From Sweltsa coloradensis (Eukaryota; Arthropoda; Insecta; Plecoptera; Chloroperlidae), in the NCBI GenBank assembly GCA_024449915.1, contig JAMZAV010001045.1, positions 186,001 to 250,000 of the forward strand: DNA of 64,000 nucleotides, read 5' to 3'. A program made the translations under genes and the position numbers. Below, one piece after another: positions 43,980-56,089 of this stretch. Under the pieces are notes generated by a model. It was given only the letters and a program-made list of their open reading frames with translations, was not told the DNA's origin and made no database searches. The stretch's first letter is position 1. Every line of letters starts with the position of its first letter.

Positions 43980-46600
43980 ACCTTGTGACTCTTTTCAGTT
44001 TCCTAACCTAAGTTATTCGTGTATTTGGATAGTCTGAAATATAGTACTGTCTAAGAGTTGTTGAGAAGGACAGGAGTATCAACCCTTGTTCGCCTATGAC
44101 CAAAGTTTTTTTTTCATCTAATCATCACTCTTTTTCTTGTTCAAATTGCAAAATTAATAAAAAGAAGAATCTATAAATGTAGACCCAATGCAAACTAATA
44201 GATGTGATAGGAGCAAAATAATGATAATTGGTAGAAGTCAAGCAATTTCTCTATTTCTTTTATATGGTCAAACATTTGAAGTCCATTGTACTTGGTGACC
44301 TCATATGATGATATTGAAAAAATGAATTTTAGGGAGGTAAATCGGAATTCCCAACCCTAACCGGGTATTGTGAAGCTTCTGCATTGGAAGCAGGTTTTTT
44401 TCCTGGGGAGAACTCTGAAGCTAGGATACAACCATGGACTGGACAACGAGACCCAGTCTGGAGTCTGTTCTCTGATGTTTGATCCAAGGATTGAATCTTA
44501 AGATGACCTAATACGTCATGGGATCAGAACAGAAGCTTAAATCTGTAGAGTCTGACAGAAAGTATGAAATATAAGACCAGTGTGTTCTAAGCCAGGTGGA
44601 AGGCTGTCAGTAGAGGCACGTGGTTGAGGTATTAAACAGATGGGTTCTTGCTTATTGGTGTGAATGTATCGTCTTACAACGATGTCTCATCGAGACCACA
44701 TGGTCCAGAATGTGGTAATAATAGCACGCAGTGTACTCCTGCCGGAAAGGAAATCGAACCTACTTGAGCATTGGTGTAGAAAATATAGATACAGAGTTCC
44801 CTAGCACCATCTTTTTTTTTAAATATTTGTATCTAAACTACTTAGGAGACGAGAAAGTTACAAGTAGAAGATGCTATTAATATAAATCAGGATCAAATTT
44901 CAATTTAATGAGATCATAATTAATTATATTCAAGAAATTCGGATCAAGGAGAATCCGAAATTTATACACTATAAATAAGTTTCAAACCAAATTTGCACAA
45001 TATTCAATTTGGAAGTGGTATGAGAAGCAGACAACACTCTTCTTTCTAAAAAAAAATATAAATCAATGTGGTTTTAAATTTTTTTACCCATAAAAGATCT
45101 AGAATCCAAACGTTATTTCAACTTCAAAAGAGGTTGTAACGCCATAAGCAAGGACTCACCGCCATTGAGAATGTTTAATCGAATTAGCTAAATCATAGTT
45201 ATTAACTAAAAATGAAATCATCACAATAAATAATAAAATTATTTTTAATGAGATATTATGACAGTTAATTCTTGAGCACCCGCTGTGTTAAAACATAAAA
45301 CCCAGTGAGACGAGTTTTTTGTTTTTAGTTTTACACGGGTCAAGTTAGTACACATTACACAATGCTGTTGTCACGCACACAGGTTAGGCAACACAAAGTG
45401 AGGTTAAGAGGTTCACAAACAATAAACGTGTTTCAACGTTGGTACCACCCTCGTGCTGAACAGGTGTGAAACCAGCATCGTACGTGACTTCGCATTCACC
45501 GATGACAGAGCACCCAGTGACAGCCTTAACAACTACTTAGAGGCGAATAAATTACGGATTATCATTCTAAAATGCGACGTAGCCTTCATCGTGTTCAAAA
45601 CGGGCCAAAGAGATTAAACTTAAAGTTTTCACCTCGCTAATATTTCCTGTGAGATTATTCCCAAGGTTAATTCGCGGTGTCGAAACTTTTAAACACTTTA
45701 CCTCCACTCAATCCAATTTTATGAAGACATAAACCTGTCTAGATAGAGAAAATCACCTCCAATGAGCAAAGAAATTAGCTATTTCCACGAATGGGATATT
45801 CACAATTGACAACGTAACCACAAAATAAAGATAATATTGTAATTTATCGCCACTTTTAAGAGTCGTGTTTAGTGAAGCGATCGTAGCTTGTCAAAGGTAA
45901 GAGCAGACATTAAAGTTGATTGTTCGTACATCGTTAAGCATATTTAGAAAAGCTATTAGCAACAACAACAACCATCAACAGAGGTTTTATTACACCTGTT
46001 GGAGACGTTGAGGGCTTAGCAACTTACTGGATATTAAAAATCAGGCCATGTCCTGGACAACATACAATGGTATATGGGAAGAGCTTAAATTAGATACGAA
46101 TATTAATCAACAGATTGTTGGAGATGAACACAAGTAAAATACCATCAATCATTGGAATCTCTTGGTTGAGGTGACTAGCCACACCACCTGACGATATGTT
46201 TTTGACTGAACCATTTCAAAACGATATCCAAAGAATTGCTTTTAGAAACCAGACATCACATTCAAATTTTTAAAAAGAACTGTCATTTTTGGTGCCAGTG
46301 TGCGATAACTTATATTTAATGGTGACAATACAAGCCATGGCTAGAAGACGTATTGACAAATGTAATCATTTTAATTTAAACACACAATATAATTTTATTG
46401 GTTTCTATAGAAACGGTTTCAAGTTTACTCATGGTATAGTAAAGAAAGACTTTCATAATAAGAATAACGTATGTTTCTCGATTTCGTTAGTCTGAAAACA
46501 CTCTCGTATAGGTGAAATTGATAATATTTTAATGCCATCCAAGCAAAAGTCAATGTCTGGTTTGTCTTTTTAGTTCCTGGATTGTAGGCTACTTGTAATT
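43980..46600. other. Long unannotated stretch
   Basis: AT-rich. A degenerate B-box (AGGTTCGATTTCC, minus strand, near 44,750) hints at an old SINE at about 44,600-44,790. No exon is recognised. Confidence 0.35.
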
Positions 46601-46604
46601 ATAG

Positions 46605-46760
46605 TCCGACCAGAGTGCAATACGTGCCCCTCTTCAGGTGTATTTTGGAGTGAGGATGATTGAAAGGGATGTCCGAGGGAGTTTAATCATTGGTTTGATT
46701 TGAACCCATGCAGCACCTCCCGAATTAGAATATCGGGGCTTAAGCTTGAACTAGATCTGT
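46605..46760 (-). mobile_element. tRNA-derived SINE, family A, partial
   Basis: AAGGGATGTCCGAGGGAG and CACCTCCCGAATTAGAATAT are the complement of the family A tail and head. The central body is shortened. Confidence 0.6.
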
Positions 46761-47284
46761 ATGTTCGATTGTATTCAATTTCAAATATTATTAATTGTGT
46801 ATGTATTGTTGTGTAATGCATCAACAAGTCTCTCGCTGTAGAGTGTGCTTCAGACAAGCCTGTGTTTCTTGATCAATATCATATGATTGACAGCTGTTGA
46901 CTGACAAGCTCTATACACAGCTACCCCGAACAAAGCATCGTTTAGGATGAATACTTCATCTCAGCCAGCATCTCACAGATTCAATATACCAACGAGGGAA
47001 AGGCAAAAAACCTCTCGAGATCATAAAATATTTAATAATTGATTGGCAGCCATTATTATCATTATTTCCCCTCCACTTACACCTTTTTTGTTCGCGTACG
47101 AGTGTGGCTACCCTCATCTTTGAAGCAGTTTTAATAACTTCGGGTTCTAGATAATGACGTAGAAACGTAACAAAAAAATAATAGGCTAGCAAACCGCAAC
47201 GCATTTGCACGTGCATTGAGCGAGTGGCTTTGCGTTGTTGGTAGCAACGTTTCGCGTCCAGGAAAAGTTACTAGATAGGAAGAG

Positions 47285-47400
47285 TGGTACCTTATGGTAG
47301 CTTTGATGAGCTTCAGATTCGGGGAGTCCCGGGTTCGAATCTCAGAAACACGTTATGATAGAGGAAAACCTTAAAAAAACTATCATGATCGTCGGTGGCC
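47285..47400 (+). mobile_element. tRNA-derived SINE, family A, partial
   Basis: The head reads TTATGGTAGCTTTGATGAGC, TTCAGATTCGGGGAGTCC, then the B-box CGGGTTCGAATCTCAG. The following body keeps only GAGGAAAACCTTAAAAA. Confidence 0.6.
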
Positions 47401-47549
47401 ACGAATCAAGTCGGCAACCTACCAGCTTATTGCATCGCGTATCAGATACTACAGATAAAAATAAATAAATAGGAAAATAAATAAATGTTTTTTTAGGATG
47501 CCCGCTTCAGATTTAACCGGTGTGACCCGACTAACTAGGTATATTGCGG

Positions 47550-47731
47550 ATAGGACAATCGTGAAGGGATGTCCGAGGGCTGATTAAGAAGATTCAATCC
47601 TTTGCATTCGCATTAACGACTGAGGAAAACCTCGGGAAAAACCTTCAGTCAGGATTGCCGAATCCGACGGGATTCGAAATTGGGACCCCTCGAATCAGAG
47701 TCGCTAGCGCTCAGCCAACACTGTCGGTTAC
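47550..47731 (-). mobile_element. tRNA-derived SINE, family A, best copy
   Basis: On the minus strand: ACCGACAGTGTTGGCTGAGC, CTCTGATTCGAGGGGTCC, B-box TTTCGAATCCCGTCGG, GGCAATCCTGACTGAAGG, CGAGGTTTTCCTCAGTCG, GTTAATGCGAATGCAAAGG and finally GGACATCCCTTCACGATTGT. The most complete copy in the window, about 180 bp, and a good seed for a consensus. Confidence 0.8.
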
Positions 47732-47997
47732 AGATATAATTTCATCCACTCTATATTTAAATAAATTACACAAGTTGCCTAATTTCATAAATCAGTTCTT
47801 TAAACGGTTGTTATTTTCTGTAATAATGTCGCGTGAAATATAAATTCTTATCCACCTACGTAAATCACGGACGCCTGTTGCTTTGCACAGATGTCGACCC
47901 GCAAGACAGGACACCAAAGAAAATAATTCTGAGAATGTTTTATTTGGATAAAATTGAAAAAGTCCAAAATTACTGTCCGGATACTTGAAATTAGTTA

Positions 47998-48212
47998 TGG
48001 GAGCTACTTTTCTGTCCGTCCGTCTGTTTGTGTGTGTGTCTCGCCTCACGGTAAAAACTAAACACGACCATGATTGAAATGCTTCTTTGTTGACATTGAT
48101 CTTCTAAAAGGATGATACAGAATTTTCTTGGTGTTCCTGGGGATCCGGGTAGGGAGGCTAGACCCCCAGAAAAGTTAGAATATTCATCTACTCGGTACCT
48201 CCACCAAAAGTC
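47998..48212 (-). mobile_element. MITE family E, partial
   Basis: The complement of family E: TTTTCTGTCCGTCCGTCTG, ATGATACAGAAT, GGCTAGACCCCCAGAAA and TCGGTACCTCCACC. The left end is altered (GGGAGCTAC) and the right end is missing. Confidence 0.7.
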
Positions 48213-48405
48213 AAGGCACTAATTAGCTAACATAATCAGTAGTTCGTAAATGAAGTAGTGAAACGTTGTGGTTGTTATTAGAGAGGAGTAGTTTTGCATT
48301 AATGCGTGGGAAACTTATTATTTAGCTATGGTTGTCTTCTCGAGTTCTCGTGAGTTTATGGATTATAACAAGCAAAGTAGTACACCAGGCAGAGTGAAAA
48401 GAAAG

Positions 48406-48616
48406 GTGTGTTGCCTCCGAATGCTACATGATCAAAGACGACGACGACGACAAGACAGACACCTGTGGCTGTACACCCAGGGCGACGCCCACCAGCCTAG
48501 CACGTGTCTGGGTCAACAAGGAGTATCACTCAGAGTCCTGGGTCGGTCAACCCAACTCACTTTACTACAAGCCTAACCTTGACCGAGCGGGCCACTCAGA
48601 ATGGCGTGACCACCAG
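48406..48616 (+). CDS. Candidate internal exon, unknown protein
   Basis: An open frame beginning CVASECYMIKDDDDDKTDTC and ending in EWRDHQ runs to CAG|GTCTAA, a possible splice donor whose read-through gives an immediate stop. An in-frame TGA at 48,395-48,397 means the exon must begin after it; AAAG| at 48,405 is a possible but weak acceptor because the upstream pyrimidine tract is poor. Third codon positions are mostly G or C, unlike the flanking AT-rich DNA and like the USP exon. Features: an Asp run, a CGC pair, and a Trp/Tyr-rich second half (VWVNKEYHSESWVGQP). I do not recognise the family. A cytoplasmic tail of a membrane protein is one guess. Confidence 0.42.
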
Positions 48617-48776
48617 GTCTAAAATACACATTAAAATAATTATATCGCTCTAGAGTTTCTGTGGATCATAATTTGTTATAACTTATCAAATTATAACAAC
48701 TTTCGTATAGTTTGTTTTGTAAATAACAAAACGCTCATTAAGTAAATCAAGCACCTGAACAAGAGTATTCAAGATA

Positions 48777-49034
48777 GGGAGCGAAGCTAGTCGTTCACTT
48801 TGGTGGAGGTGCCAAGTACGTGTAAATTCCACATTTCTGGGGGGGCTAGCCCCGCCTTCCCACCCCAGGGACACAAATACATTATGTATCATCCTTATTG
48901 AAGGGCAATGCCAAAACAATCGCATGTTAGTACGAGATAAGGTTTGGTTTTTAATTTCTATAGTAAGACGTGACGCACGCATAGATGGACAGAAGACAGA
49001 ATAGTGCTGCATATTATAGAGGAGCTTCGCTGTC
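48777..49034 (+). mobile_element. MITE family E, complete copy with TA flanks
   Basis: Starts GGGAGCGAAGCT and ends AGCTTCGCTGTC, imperfect 12-bp inverted ends. TA flanks both sides (48,775-48,776 and 49,035-49,036), the target of Tc1/mariner-like transposases. The interior has GTGGAGGTGCC, GGGGGGCTAGCCCC, GTATCATCCTTATTGAAGGG and GGACAGAAGACAGAATAGTG. Non-coding. Confidence 0.75.
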
Positions 49035-49079
49035 TAAAACATTAAAGTAATGAAAAGTAAATAAAATGATAATACGGTG

Positions 49080-49390
49080 TAGGATTGGATTCTCTGAAGA
49101 TATACGAAGCAGGAGAAACAGACTGTAACTTGTTTCGTACAACGAAAGGAATACATGGATGGAATAAGATTAGTGGAAAAATTGAGAAATGATTTTACGA
49201 AAGGAGGAAAGATAACTAAAAGTTTGAATGTCATGGGAAAAAGATGGATGTTGGGAATGGTATAGTTTCTCAATAGAACAATAATTGTGGAATAGAAAAT
49301 TGCCAGCTGTAGCTGTTGAGGAATACATAGTGAAAAGATTCAGAAGATGTTTGGAGACGGTTTTTATAGAAGATTTATGAAGTATAATGG
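49080..49390 (+). repeat. Dispersed repeat G, copy 2
   Basis: See 5,590-5,905. It starts 45 bp after MITE E. Frames are broken. Confidence 0.65.
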
Positions 49391-49399
49391 TTAAGATGG

Positions 49400-51045
49400 T
49401 TTTGAAATAGTAATAAATTGTTTCCAAAAATATTGTTTTGTTAAGTACTTGCCAGTTGCCACCATGTATACTACATATTTGTAAGGTATGGTATGCAAAT
49501 AAATAAATAAATAATGAACGATCAGATAGGAAAACTGAGGAGGACTTCGTCTAGCTAGATAACTGAGGGAATCCAGGAATCCACCTGCTCACGATTGAGC
49601 ACTGTCTCGTGCTAGCGCTGTGCCCCTCCTCGCGGTTACATAACGGTTGATCAGGTTCCAAGAGAATAACGAGCAGCAAGTAGAACTAATTTGAATATTA
49701 GTTCGGAAGTTAGATGATGATGACTCGGGTCTGATCGGAGTATGAGGTGGGGCCGGGTACCGTTCGTTATTAGACAGATCTGGAGCAGGGCTGAGCTACA
49801 ATCATAACAAACACAACTCAAGAGTCTAGGACAGGAATACCAAGTAGAGTGAGCTCCTGGAATTATTAACTTACTTGAGTTTTTTTTTAGAAGTTATTGT
49901 TTCGGGTGCAACAAACATCGAAAACTTTTTTCTTTGAAATTTGGGATATAAAATATCACAGATTCTAAATAATATAACTTATTTTCTGTGCTATATATGG
50001 AAGATTTTCAAAATTGATCTGGTATGTTTGGAAACAACTGGGAAAACATAAGTAAGAAAATGTTGATGACTATTGACTATACCACCGGTTTTTCCTTGAT
50101 AATTTTGATATATTTTTTTATCACCATATAATTATTTGTTAATTTGTATGTTAATAATGTGATTTTTATTTTTACTTTATTAAAGTATTATATTGTCTAT
50201 GTAAAATGCTACTTGTGCTCTACTCGACTGAAGACTCCTATATAAATAAATAAAGGTTTTCTCAGTCAAAAGATGAATGCTAAGATTGGCTCCTTGGCCA
50301 TTTATTTATTCATTCATTTGTTTATTTGTTTATTTATTTATTTATTTATTTATTTGTTTATATATATTTAAGATTACTGACTATCCTATTCAGATATTAA
50401 AACTGATTACAACCCTTTTTTACAAGACTTTGTCTCTTGGATTTTTTTCTACGAAACATATTTATTTCCAATCACTAAAAACCTTCAAACAAGTCATTAT
50501 AACAACACTAAAGAGAAAAATATTGACAACGAAGAGTGAAATAACAATGTAACAAACTCAGAACTATGCAATAATTGGACCCCGTTCTTGGTGTTTCAAC
50601 TCCGCTCATTACTGCTACAAATAACATAGAATCTCGCCAGGACGTTACTTAACAACTCTTAATTTTTTTAGTCACCAAAACGTAGCTGCCTCCCAAGCTA
50701 TAATAAAGATTCCTACCAAGTTACTAATTATTAGTTCCTTGCTGGGCGCTTAATAAATACTTGGATGCCCTGTGGAGAAATGCCGCTTGACCAGTTTGAT
50801 GAGAGACTGTGTGTGCGTGTGTTGGGGTCACTTTCAACCAAGGAGAGGAGATCTTAGGATGATTCTACTGGCTGGGGTGATGGATGGATGGATAGATTTT
50901 TTTAAGTTTCAATTTTTTTTTACTTTGTATGTTTCCTAAGTAGGCCTTATATGCTTATAAAATTATCATATTATTATAATTATCGTATATTAATGTTATA
51001 AGAGATTGTAGGTCCTCAGGATCTAGTTTAAAATTTAAAGTGTTG
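49400..51045. other. Unannotated stretch
   Basis: Holds AAAT and TTTA runs, a GGAT run near 50,882, and a fragment at 50,375-50,410 of the short repeat seen at 1,318. No exon is recognised. Confidence 0.4.
50303..50362. repeat. (TTTA)n microsatellite with TTTG variants
   Basis: Tetranucleotide run with some TTTG units. It keeps a Phe/Tyr/Ile-rich frame open that is not a gene. Confidence 0.9.
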
Positions 51046-51049
51046 TGTT

Positions 51050-51170
51050 CGAAAATAAATAAATAAATTCGTATTTAGAGTCTATACCCACTCAGTCACA
51101 GAACTGATTTTCAGTGGGGGACAAATTTGAAGCCGAACAAGCCAACCCTGTAGGCGCCGACACCATCACA
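51050..51170 (-). repeat. Dispersed repeat I, inverted copy
   Basis: CTATACCCACTCAGTCAC and ACTGATTTTCAGTGGGGGAC are the complement of repeat I. It then continues with AAGCCAACCCTGTAGGCGCC and GACACCATC, also present near 58,885-58,915. Confidence 0.65.
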
Positions 51171-51179
51171 GCAAATTAG

Positions 51180-52000
51180 TTGACAACTCTCACAAAAAAG
51201 CTACAAGTTAGTGTTAATATTTTCGTCGGCTAGAAAGAATGATTAAATTAGGGTTATAAGAACATTGTGTAATGTAATGTGACACGTAAAGGAAGAAAGT
51301 AATTATTTAAAAAAGTGTAATTGCATGAACGATTATTACCTATATCCGTTACCCATTTTAAAATCCAGCCTTGCCAAAAGAAGGACGCAATGAATCGCTT
51401 ACTATACAAGTTATAAAACATATTTGAACACACCCTTTTAAAAATACAGGGTTTAATAACACAACCTGTTAACATTTTACAATCAATGTCAATTTAACAA
51501 TCGTAAAAGTTTCATACAGTCACGACAATAATGTACAATGCTTTTTTATTCTATAGCATTGTTGGTGTGAGGTGACTGAAAATGTTAGTCGTTGCTTGGT
51601 TTAATCATAGTCATAGACATTGATATCAGGTTTAATCTCAAAGCTACAAAATTATAGACGATTTTAATAATTCACTGTAAATCCCTCGTATGTAGTTACA
51701 GGCGCGCGGCAAGAAAAATAAATTTAAAAAGTAGCAAACAATACTGACCTGACAGTGACATTCATCCCATTTAGCTCAAAAAACAATAAAAATAAGTCGT
51801 CCAGTAGACCCTACGTAGGGCCCAAAATCTAAAATATTACGAAGAAGTTCAGACGAGTATGTTAGTAGCCGTGACATAAAACCGTGCCAGATGTTTGTAT
51901 GGTAATCTGCCGTGATTCGTGATATAGAAAGGCGGGAAACGTGCTTCGTCGCTCCGCCATCAGAGCGCTCTACTTAGGTAGCGCCGTATTCGACGCACAC
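51180..52000. other. Unannotated stretch upstream of the tRNA gene
   Basis: AT-rich. No promoter element is recognised, as expected because tRNA genes use internal A and B boxes. Confidence 0.4.
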
Positions 52001-52007
52001 TCAACAT

Positions 52008-52079
52008 GCGATGCTGGTGTAATGGTCAGCATAGTTGCCTTCCAAGCAGTTGATCCGGGTTCGATTCCCGGGCGTCGCA
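52008..52079 (+). tRNA. trnG-UCC: tRNA-Gly (anticodon UCC)
   Basis: A full 72-nt cloverleaf. The acceptor arms GCGATGC and GCGTCGC pair with one T-G wobble, discriminator A. The A-box (TGGTGTAATGGTCAGC) and the D arm are intact. The anticodon loop CTTCCAA (52,039-52,045) gives TCC. The T arm CCGGG-TTCGATT-CCCGG holds a perfect B-box. There is no intron and CCA is not encoded, as usual in eukaryotes. It resembles the animal tRNA-Gly-UCC consensus closely, with few changes (two wobble pairs in the anticodon stem). The terminator follows one base later. Unlike the SINE heads in this window, all stems pair, so it is judged functional. Confidence 0.96.
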
Positions 52080-52080
52080 C

Positions 52081-52087
52081 TTTTTTT
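52081..52087 (+). terminator. Pol III terminator (T7)
   Basis: Seven T directly after the tRNA, with a second T5 run a few bases on as a backup. Confidence 0.9.
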
Positions 52088-52089
52088 AC

Positions 52090-52630
52090 TTTTTATTTCT
52101 AATAACAATGGATTTTTCGTGTTCTGTGCTTCATGGGTTTGTGACGCGTTTTTTAATTGGGTGAATAGAAATGTGTAAAATTCCTGTAAAAAGTTTCTGA
52201 AGTGTATTCAATAAGCCCCTATATTAGTACACTATTAATAGTTAGTGCATTATTTTCGTGAATCACGGTAACTAATTTTGATTTGTTTCTAACGTTAATA
52301 GTGCATACATTCTTCGAAATGTATATCAATCGTGGCCATAATGCTTATAATAAAATATATTTAAATTACATTATATTACAATTTTATTTTTAAATTATTG
52401 GTTGTAGGGCCTATAGTGCCGAGTGGGCCTGTTAAACAAATTCGGCTTTAAAATATCCTAAAAATACGCTTACAGAGGCAGCTTATACCTAAACCTATAA
52501 ACACTCACAATATATTGTTATAAGAGTCCAGAATACAGTCACAGTGGGCGAAACTAATATGGTTCCCACGTATATACAGCGGGCATCCTACAACGTTGTG
52601 TTTTATTTTTGTCCGCTTGTATAAACTATA
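52090..52630. other. Unannotated AT-rich stretch
   Basis: Between the tRNA gene and the LINE fragment. Nothing is recognised. Confidence 0.4.
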
Positions 52631-52634
52631 AATA

Positions 52635-53085
52635 CGAGGAATAGAATTCTGAACAATGATAAATTTACTTTTTGTAATACGACGAGCAAACTAATAAAGT
52701 TTGTTCTATATTCAGGGATCAAAGTTTATAATAACTTGCCAACAGAGATAAGAGAAATCAAATAGTGAACTAAGTAAATTTAAAAAGAAAAAAAATAGAG
52801 AGTGAAAAATTGTGCGTGCTGTAATTGTAAACAATAACTTTCATTGTTACTTTGGAAAATTTGTAAATTTGATGTTGTAAAAAAATCTTTGTATGCCTAG
52901 AGATGTAAAAATTTTTAGCCTATCTTTGACAAAATTGTTATGTACAAGCTGGGTAGCCTACAAAATGTTGATGATGTTAATGTTTTTGTTAATGTGTTGG
53001 TAAAGTACAAAATATGTATGTTTGTATGAATGTGTGACACAGACTAATTTCAGATAATAAATACATTTCTTATCTTATCTTATGA
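52635..53085 (+). mobile_element. 5'-truncated non-LTR retrotransposon (CR1/L2-like) 3' end
   Basis: Encodes the C-terminal end of a LINE ORF2: a frame with NDKFTFCNTTSKLIKF leads to YSGIKVYNNLPTEIREIK, then, after a one-base shift, SELSKFKKK. The (I/V)-(Y/W)-N-x-LP-x-x-I-(R/K) motif followed by a basic SxxxFKxxLK tail is typical of CR1, L2 and Jockey-group reverse transcriptases. A 3' UTR ends in TTATCTTATCTTATG, the short tandem tail these LINEs carry. Only the last 60 or so residues remain and frames are broken, so it is dead. Confidence 0.75.
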
Positions 53086-53089
53086 AGGC

Positions 53090-54545
53090 ATGTAATAATA
53101 TAACACTCCACTAGAAATAGGTTCCCATAGAAAAGAGAATAAAGATGAATTGCTCTTTGAAGGCGAGATTTTAGTTGATTAGTTTTTAATTTTCTAAAAC
53201 GTTTTCCTCTCAGTCTGAGGCTTAGGGCACTTAGAGGCGAACACTCAAGCTGGTCCATGGAGATCAGGGTCACAGAGTTGATGGAGAGGCTGTCACAGAT
53301 TTGTTAGGATCCTAATGGGTTTCTGAGGGAGATCAGATGGATTGACAAGGGATATATTCTACATCCAAGAGGCTTTACTAGTAGAATGCTAAGTGCTGCA
53401 CTGGCGAGGATACTCCACGCCACAAGACAAGTCAACCAGTTATAATATTCAGGCAGTCACGTTTCAAGGGTTCAAAGAGGGAAAATCATAAAATTATATC
53501 TATGTTTGAGTTGAAGACATCAGTGGATACACAATTGTAAGTCATGTAGGCTTATATAGGTTGTTTGACTAGGCCTATTTATTTTTTGTATAACTAGGCC
53601 TACCTACAATTTCGATTTTTCCTACGCGATTTTTCAGATAGCTTGACCTTTTCTAGGAAATGCCAAAAAATTAAAAAATTAATATTTCTCAGAGATGGAT
53701 CGATATAAAGGTGCTCTAAAATCAGGTTAAAATAAATTTAAACCACCAAATCAATGAAAGTGCAATTAATTAAACACAAAAATAAGACAAATGAAAATAT
53801 ATTAATTAATTCAAATAAAAATGTCCTAAATGATATATTTAGGCTCATAGACTAAAGATATAGGTCCTACTTATCAAAACCATTTCAAAATTAATTATTT
53901 CTCTGAAGTACACAAGCCCACTAATATACTGTCCCGTCACAAAGAATAAGAAAACGTAGTTAGATAAACCTTGTAGCTAGGTTCATTAAGAGTCTGCCTC
54001 GAGTTTGTTGCACTCTCGGAGAAACCAATTAGCCGGGTTACGACTGCGGTGGCTCCTTGATTACAATTACGTATTCCGAGATACCATGGGAACCCAGGTG
54101 TACGTCTACGTGCTACGGCAGGAGGGTCTTCTTATCGGAATAATGCGGGGTTTACTATCATAGTGTTCTGTTCATCTATCTACTCCATCCAAAAGACTAA
54201 TTTAAAAATAACAATACAAAAAAGAACGTCGAAATGAGTAAGATGCATCATAATGTAAAGATAAAAGAGATAAGTGAAATTAAAATTGGAATGTATTAAT
54301 TTGAATTTTAAAAAAAAATGTTAAAGAAACGATACGATACGAAATGTATAATAATTAAAATATATATTATGAGGTAGAAAGTATAAGGGGTAGATAGAAA
54401 AATATTGACTATAGGATATATCTCTTTTTAACCTACCTCTTGTGTGTGTGATTGGTACCACTGATATTTGACAAAATAACTATATGCAATTTGAAGACAA
54501 TACATTTTTGAAAAGGTCATGATAGAAAATAATATATTCGATTGT
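53090..54545. other. Unannotated stretch
   Basis: No exon is recognised. A moderately GC-rich patch at 53.99-54.12 kb has no open frame of note. Confidence 0.4.
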
Positions 54546-54549
54546 CCCC

Positions 54550-54665
54550 GAAAAAAAAAACAGGTATGTGACTGAGTGGGTGGACTCTAAATAAGAATTT
54601 ATTTCTTTGTGTTTATTTATCCAACACATCACACACTTTTGTCTCTACCCCCCCCCCCCCCCCCC
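54550..54665 (+). repeat. Dispersed repeat I, copy ending in C18
   Basis: TGACTGAGTGGGTGGACTCT and AAGAATTTATTTC, then a run of eighteen C (54,648-54,665). Copy 1 at 38,652 has G16 in the matching place. Confidence 0.7.
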
Positions 54666-55175
54666 AGGAATCTGCCTAAGCTCGCAGAATCGTGGGACCC
54701 TCTAACCAGCCCTCACGGTCACCTATAAACTAAGTCTGTCCGAGGTTGTAGCCAGTAGTTTACTACCGTGAGTCTTGTGCATTCAGACGCCGTCAACACA
54801 ATGCTAATCTGCGTCTGAAGTAGTCGAGGTCTTGCCTAAACCACGGCGGCTCCAGCTATAACTCCTCTCAGTCTGTCACCAGCCACAATGACGCAGGTTT
54901 AGCATACGAAGTGGACGCATGGCCACAGACCGACAAGACATCGGAGAGCATTGAATGCAAATTTTAAAACTTTTCAAATCACGTTTCTGGGCTTAGGATT
55001 GCCAAAACTCAGACTGTCTTTGTAAGAAGTTATAGGTGGTCTCCAAGGGCAAGATACATTGCATTATACTGGCATGTGATTATTGCCAAAAACACTTTTG
55101 CAAACGTGGTTTCGTGGGATACCTGCCCATGGGCAAATTGTAAGAATTCCAGCATTCGTGGTTAAGGAAAACCAT
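54666..55175. other. Unannotated stretch
   Basis: Moderate GC, no conserved frame. Contains short inverted pieces such as AGACGCCGTC and TGCGTCTGAAG. Confidence 0.35.
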
Positions 55176-55179
55176 GATA

Positions 55180-55255
55180 CAAACTTCAGTCAGGATTGCC
55201 GATGACGGGTATCGAACCAGGAACCGAATGTGTAACAGAATCTTCACAAAGGTTC
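55180..55255 (-). mobile_element. tRNA-derived SINE, family A, fragment
   Basis: AACTTCAGTCAGGATTGCCG and GGGTATCGAACC are the complement of the head-body junction of family A. Only this part is left. Confidence 0.55.
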
Positions 55256-55744
55256 TAGAGTTATCGGAAAGTGGAGACCATTTTGTTTCTAGTGTCCTGC
55301 ATTTCAAGGTCCTGGCAAAGTATCAAAGAAATGAATTAATTGCAAGAAGGCATATATGTACCTTGTACCTCCACGTTGGTGTAATTTACATTGCTGTTTG
55401 CTGGTTGCCTCGGAGTAGGCCTACACAGATTGAAAAGAACATAAACATTCTAAATTTACTGCGATCAGTAGATATAAACACGTTGTAATATCTATGGTCT
55501 AGAGTCTAGACTTTAGCTGGCAGAATTAACCACAATATAGGTCTTCATCGTAACCTATCAATACACAACATTTCAATTCGGATATACACCTTGTCCTTCG
55601 ACCAGATGTAAATCAAGGGATGCGTATAGTAGATAACAAAATAAAGCTGATTTATTAAAACAACTAGACCCATCAGATATCTGATTTAGTATGTTGATTA
55701 ACAAAAGCCTGTTATTCTATTTTTTTAAATTGTTTTCCATTTAT

Positions 55745-56081
55745 TTCCTATTTCGTCATGTGTTTGTATACCATCATTTACATCAGTAATGTTATGGATC
55801 ATCGCCTTTATTATTTGGATTGTTGTATCTGTGTATTGTAGAAAAAGTCCACCTCGCAAACATCAGCTGATAAGAAGGAGAGTATATTACACCCCGAAAC
55901 TAGAGGCGAGCTCTGGCGATCGTCGTCGGGGACACTTCCCCTTTCCTTTTACGATCTCCCCGACGACGATGACGATGACAAAGACTATGACGACCACGAT
56001 GTGAAAACCCTCCTTTCCTCCCCCTACCCGTGGATGGTTCTGACCAGCATGGTCCCCTTCTCCCCATATCCCCTAGGCTAG
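55745..56081 (+). pseudogene. Membrane-segment plus acidic-tail coding fragment, copy 1
   Basis: One frame encodes a hydrophobic stretch (SVMLWIIAFIIWIVVSVYC) followed by a basic, RKSPPRKH-type segment. A TGTATTGTAG acceptor could start an exon at 55,842. After about 55,950 the sense continues in another frame as DLPDDDDDDKDYDDHDVKTL and stops at 56,081. A partial copy is at 63,848-64,000, and the hydrophobic segment recurs at 32,945. The layout suggests the end of a single-pass membrane protein with an acidic cytoplasmic tail, in a multicopy family. The frame break means this copy is probably dead. Family unknown. Confidence 0.35.
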
Positions 56082-56089
56082 AGTGACAC

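Noticed and set aside
50277..50552. Plus-strand frame of 91 residues with a hydrophobic start
   Set aside because: The hydrophobic part is the (TTTA)n microsatellite.
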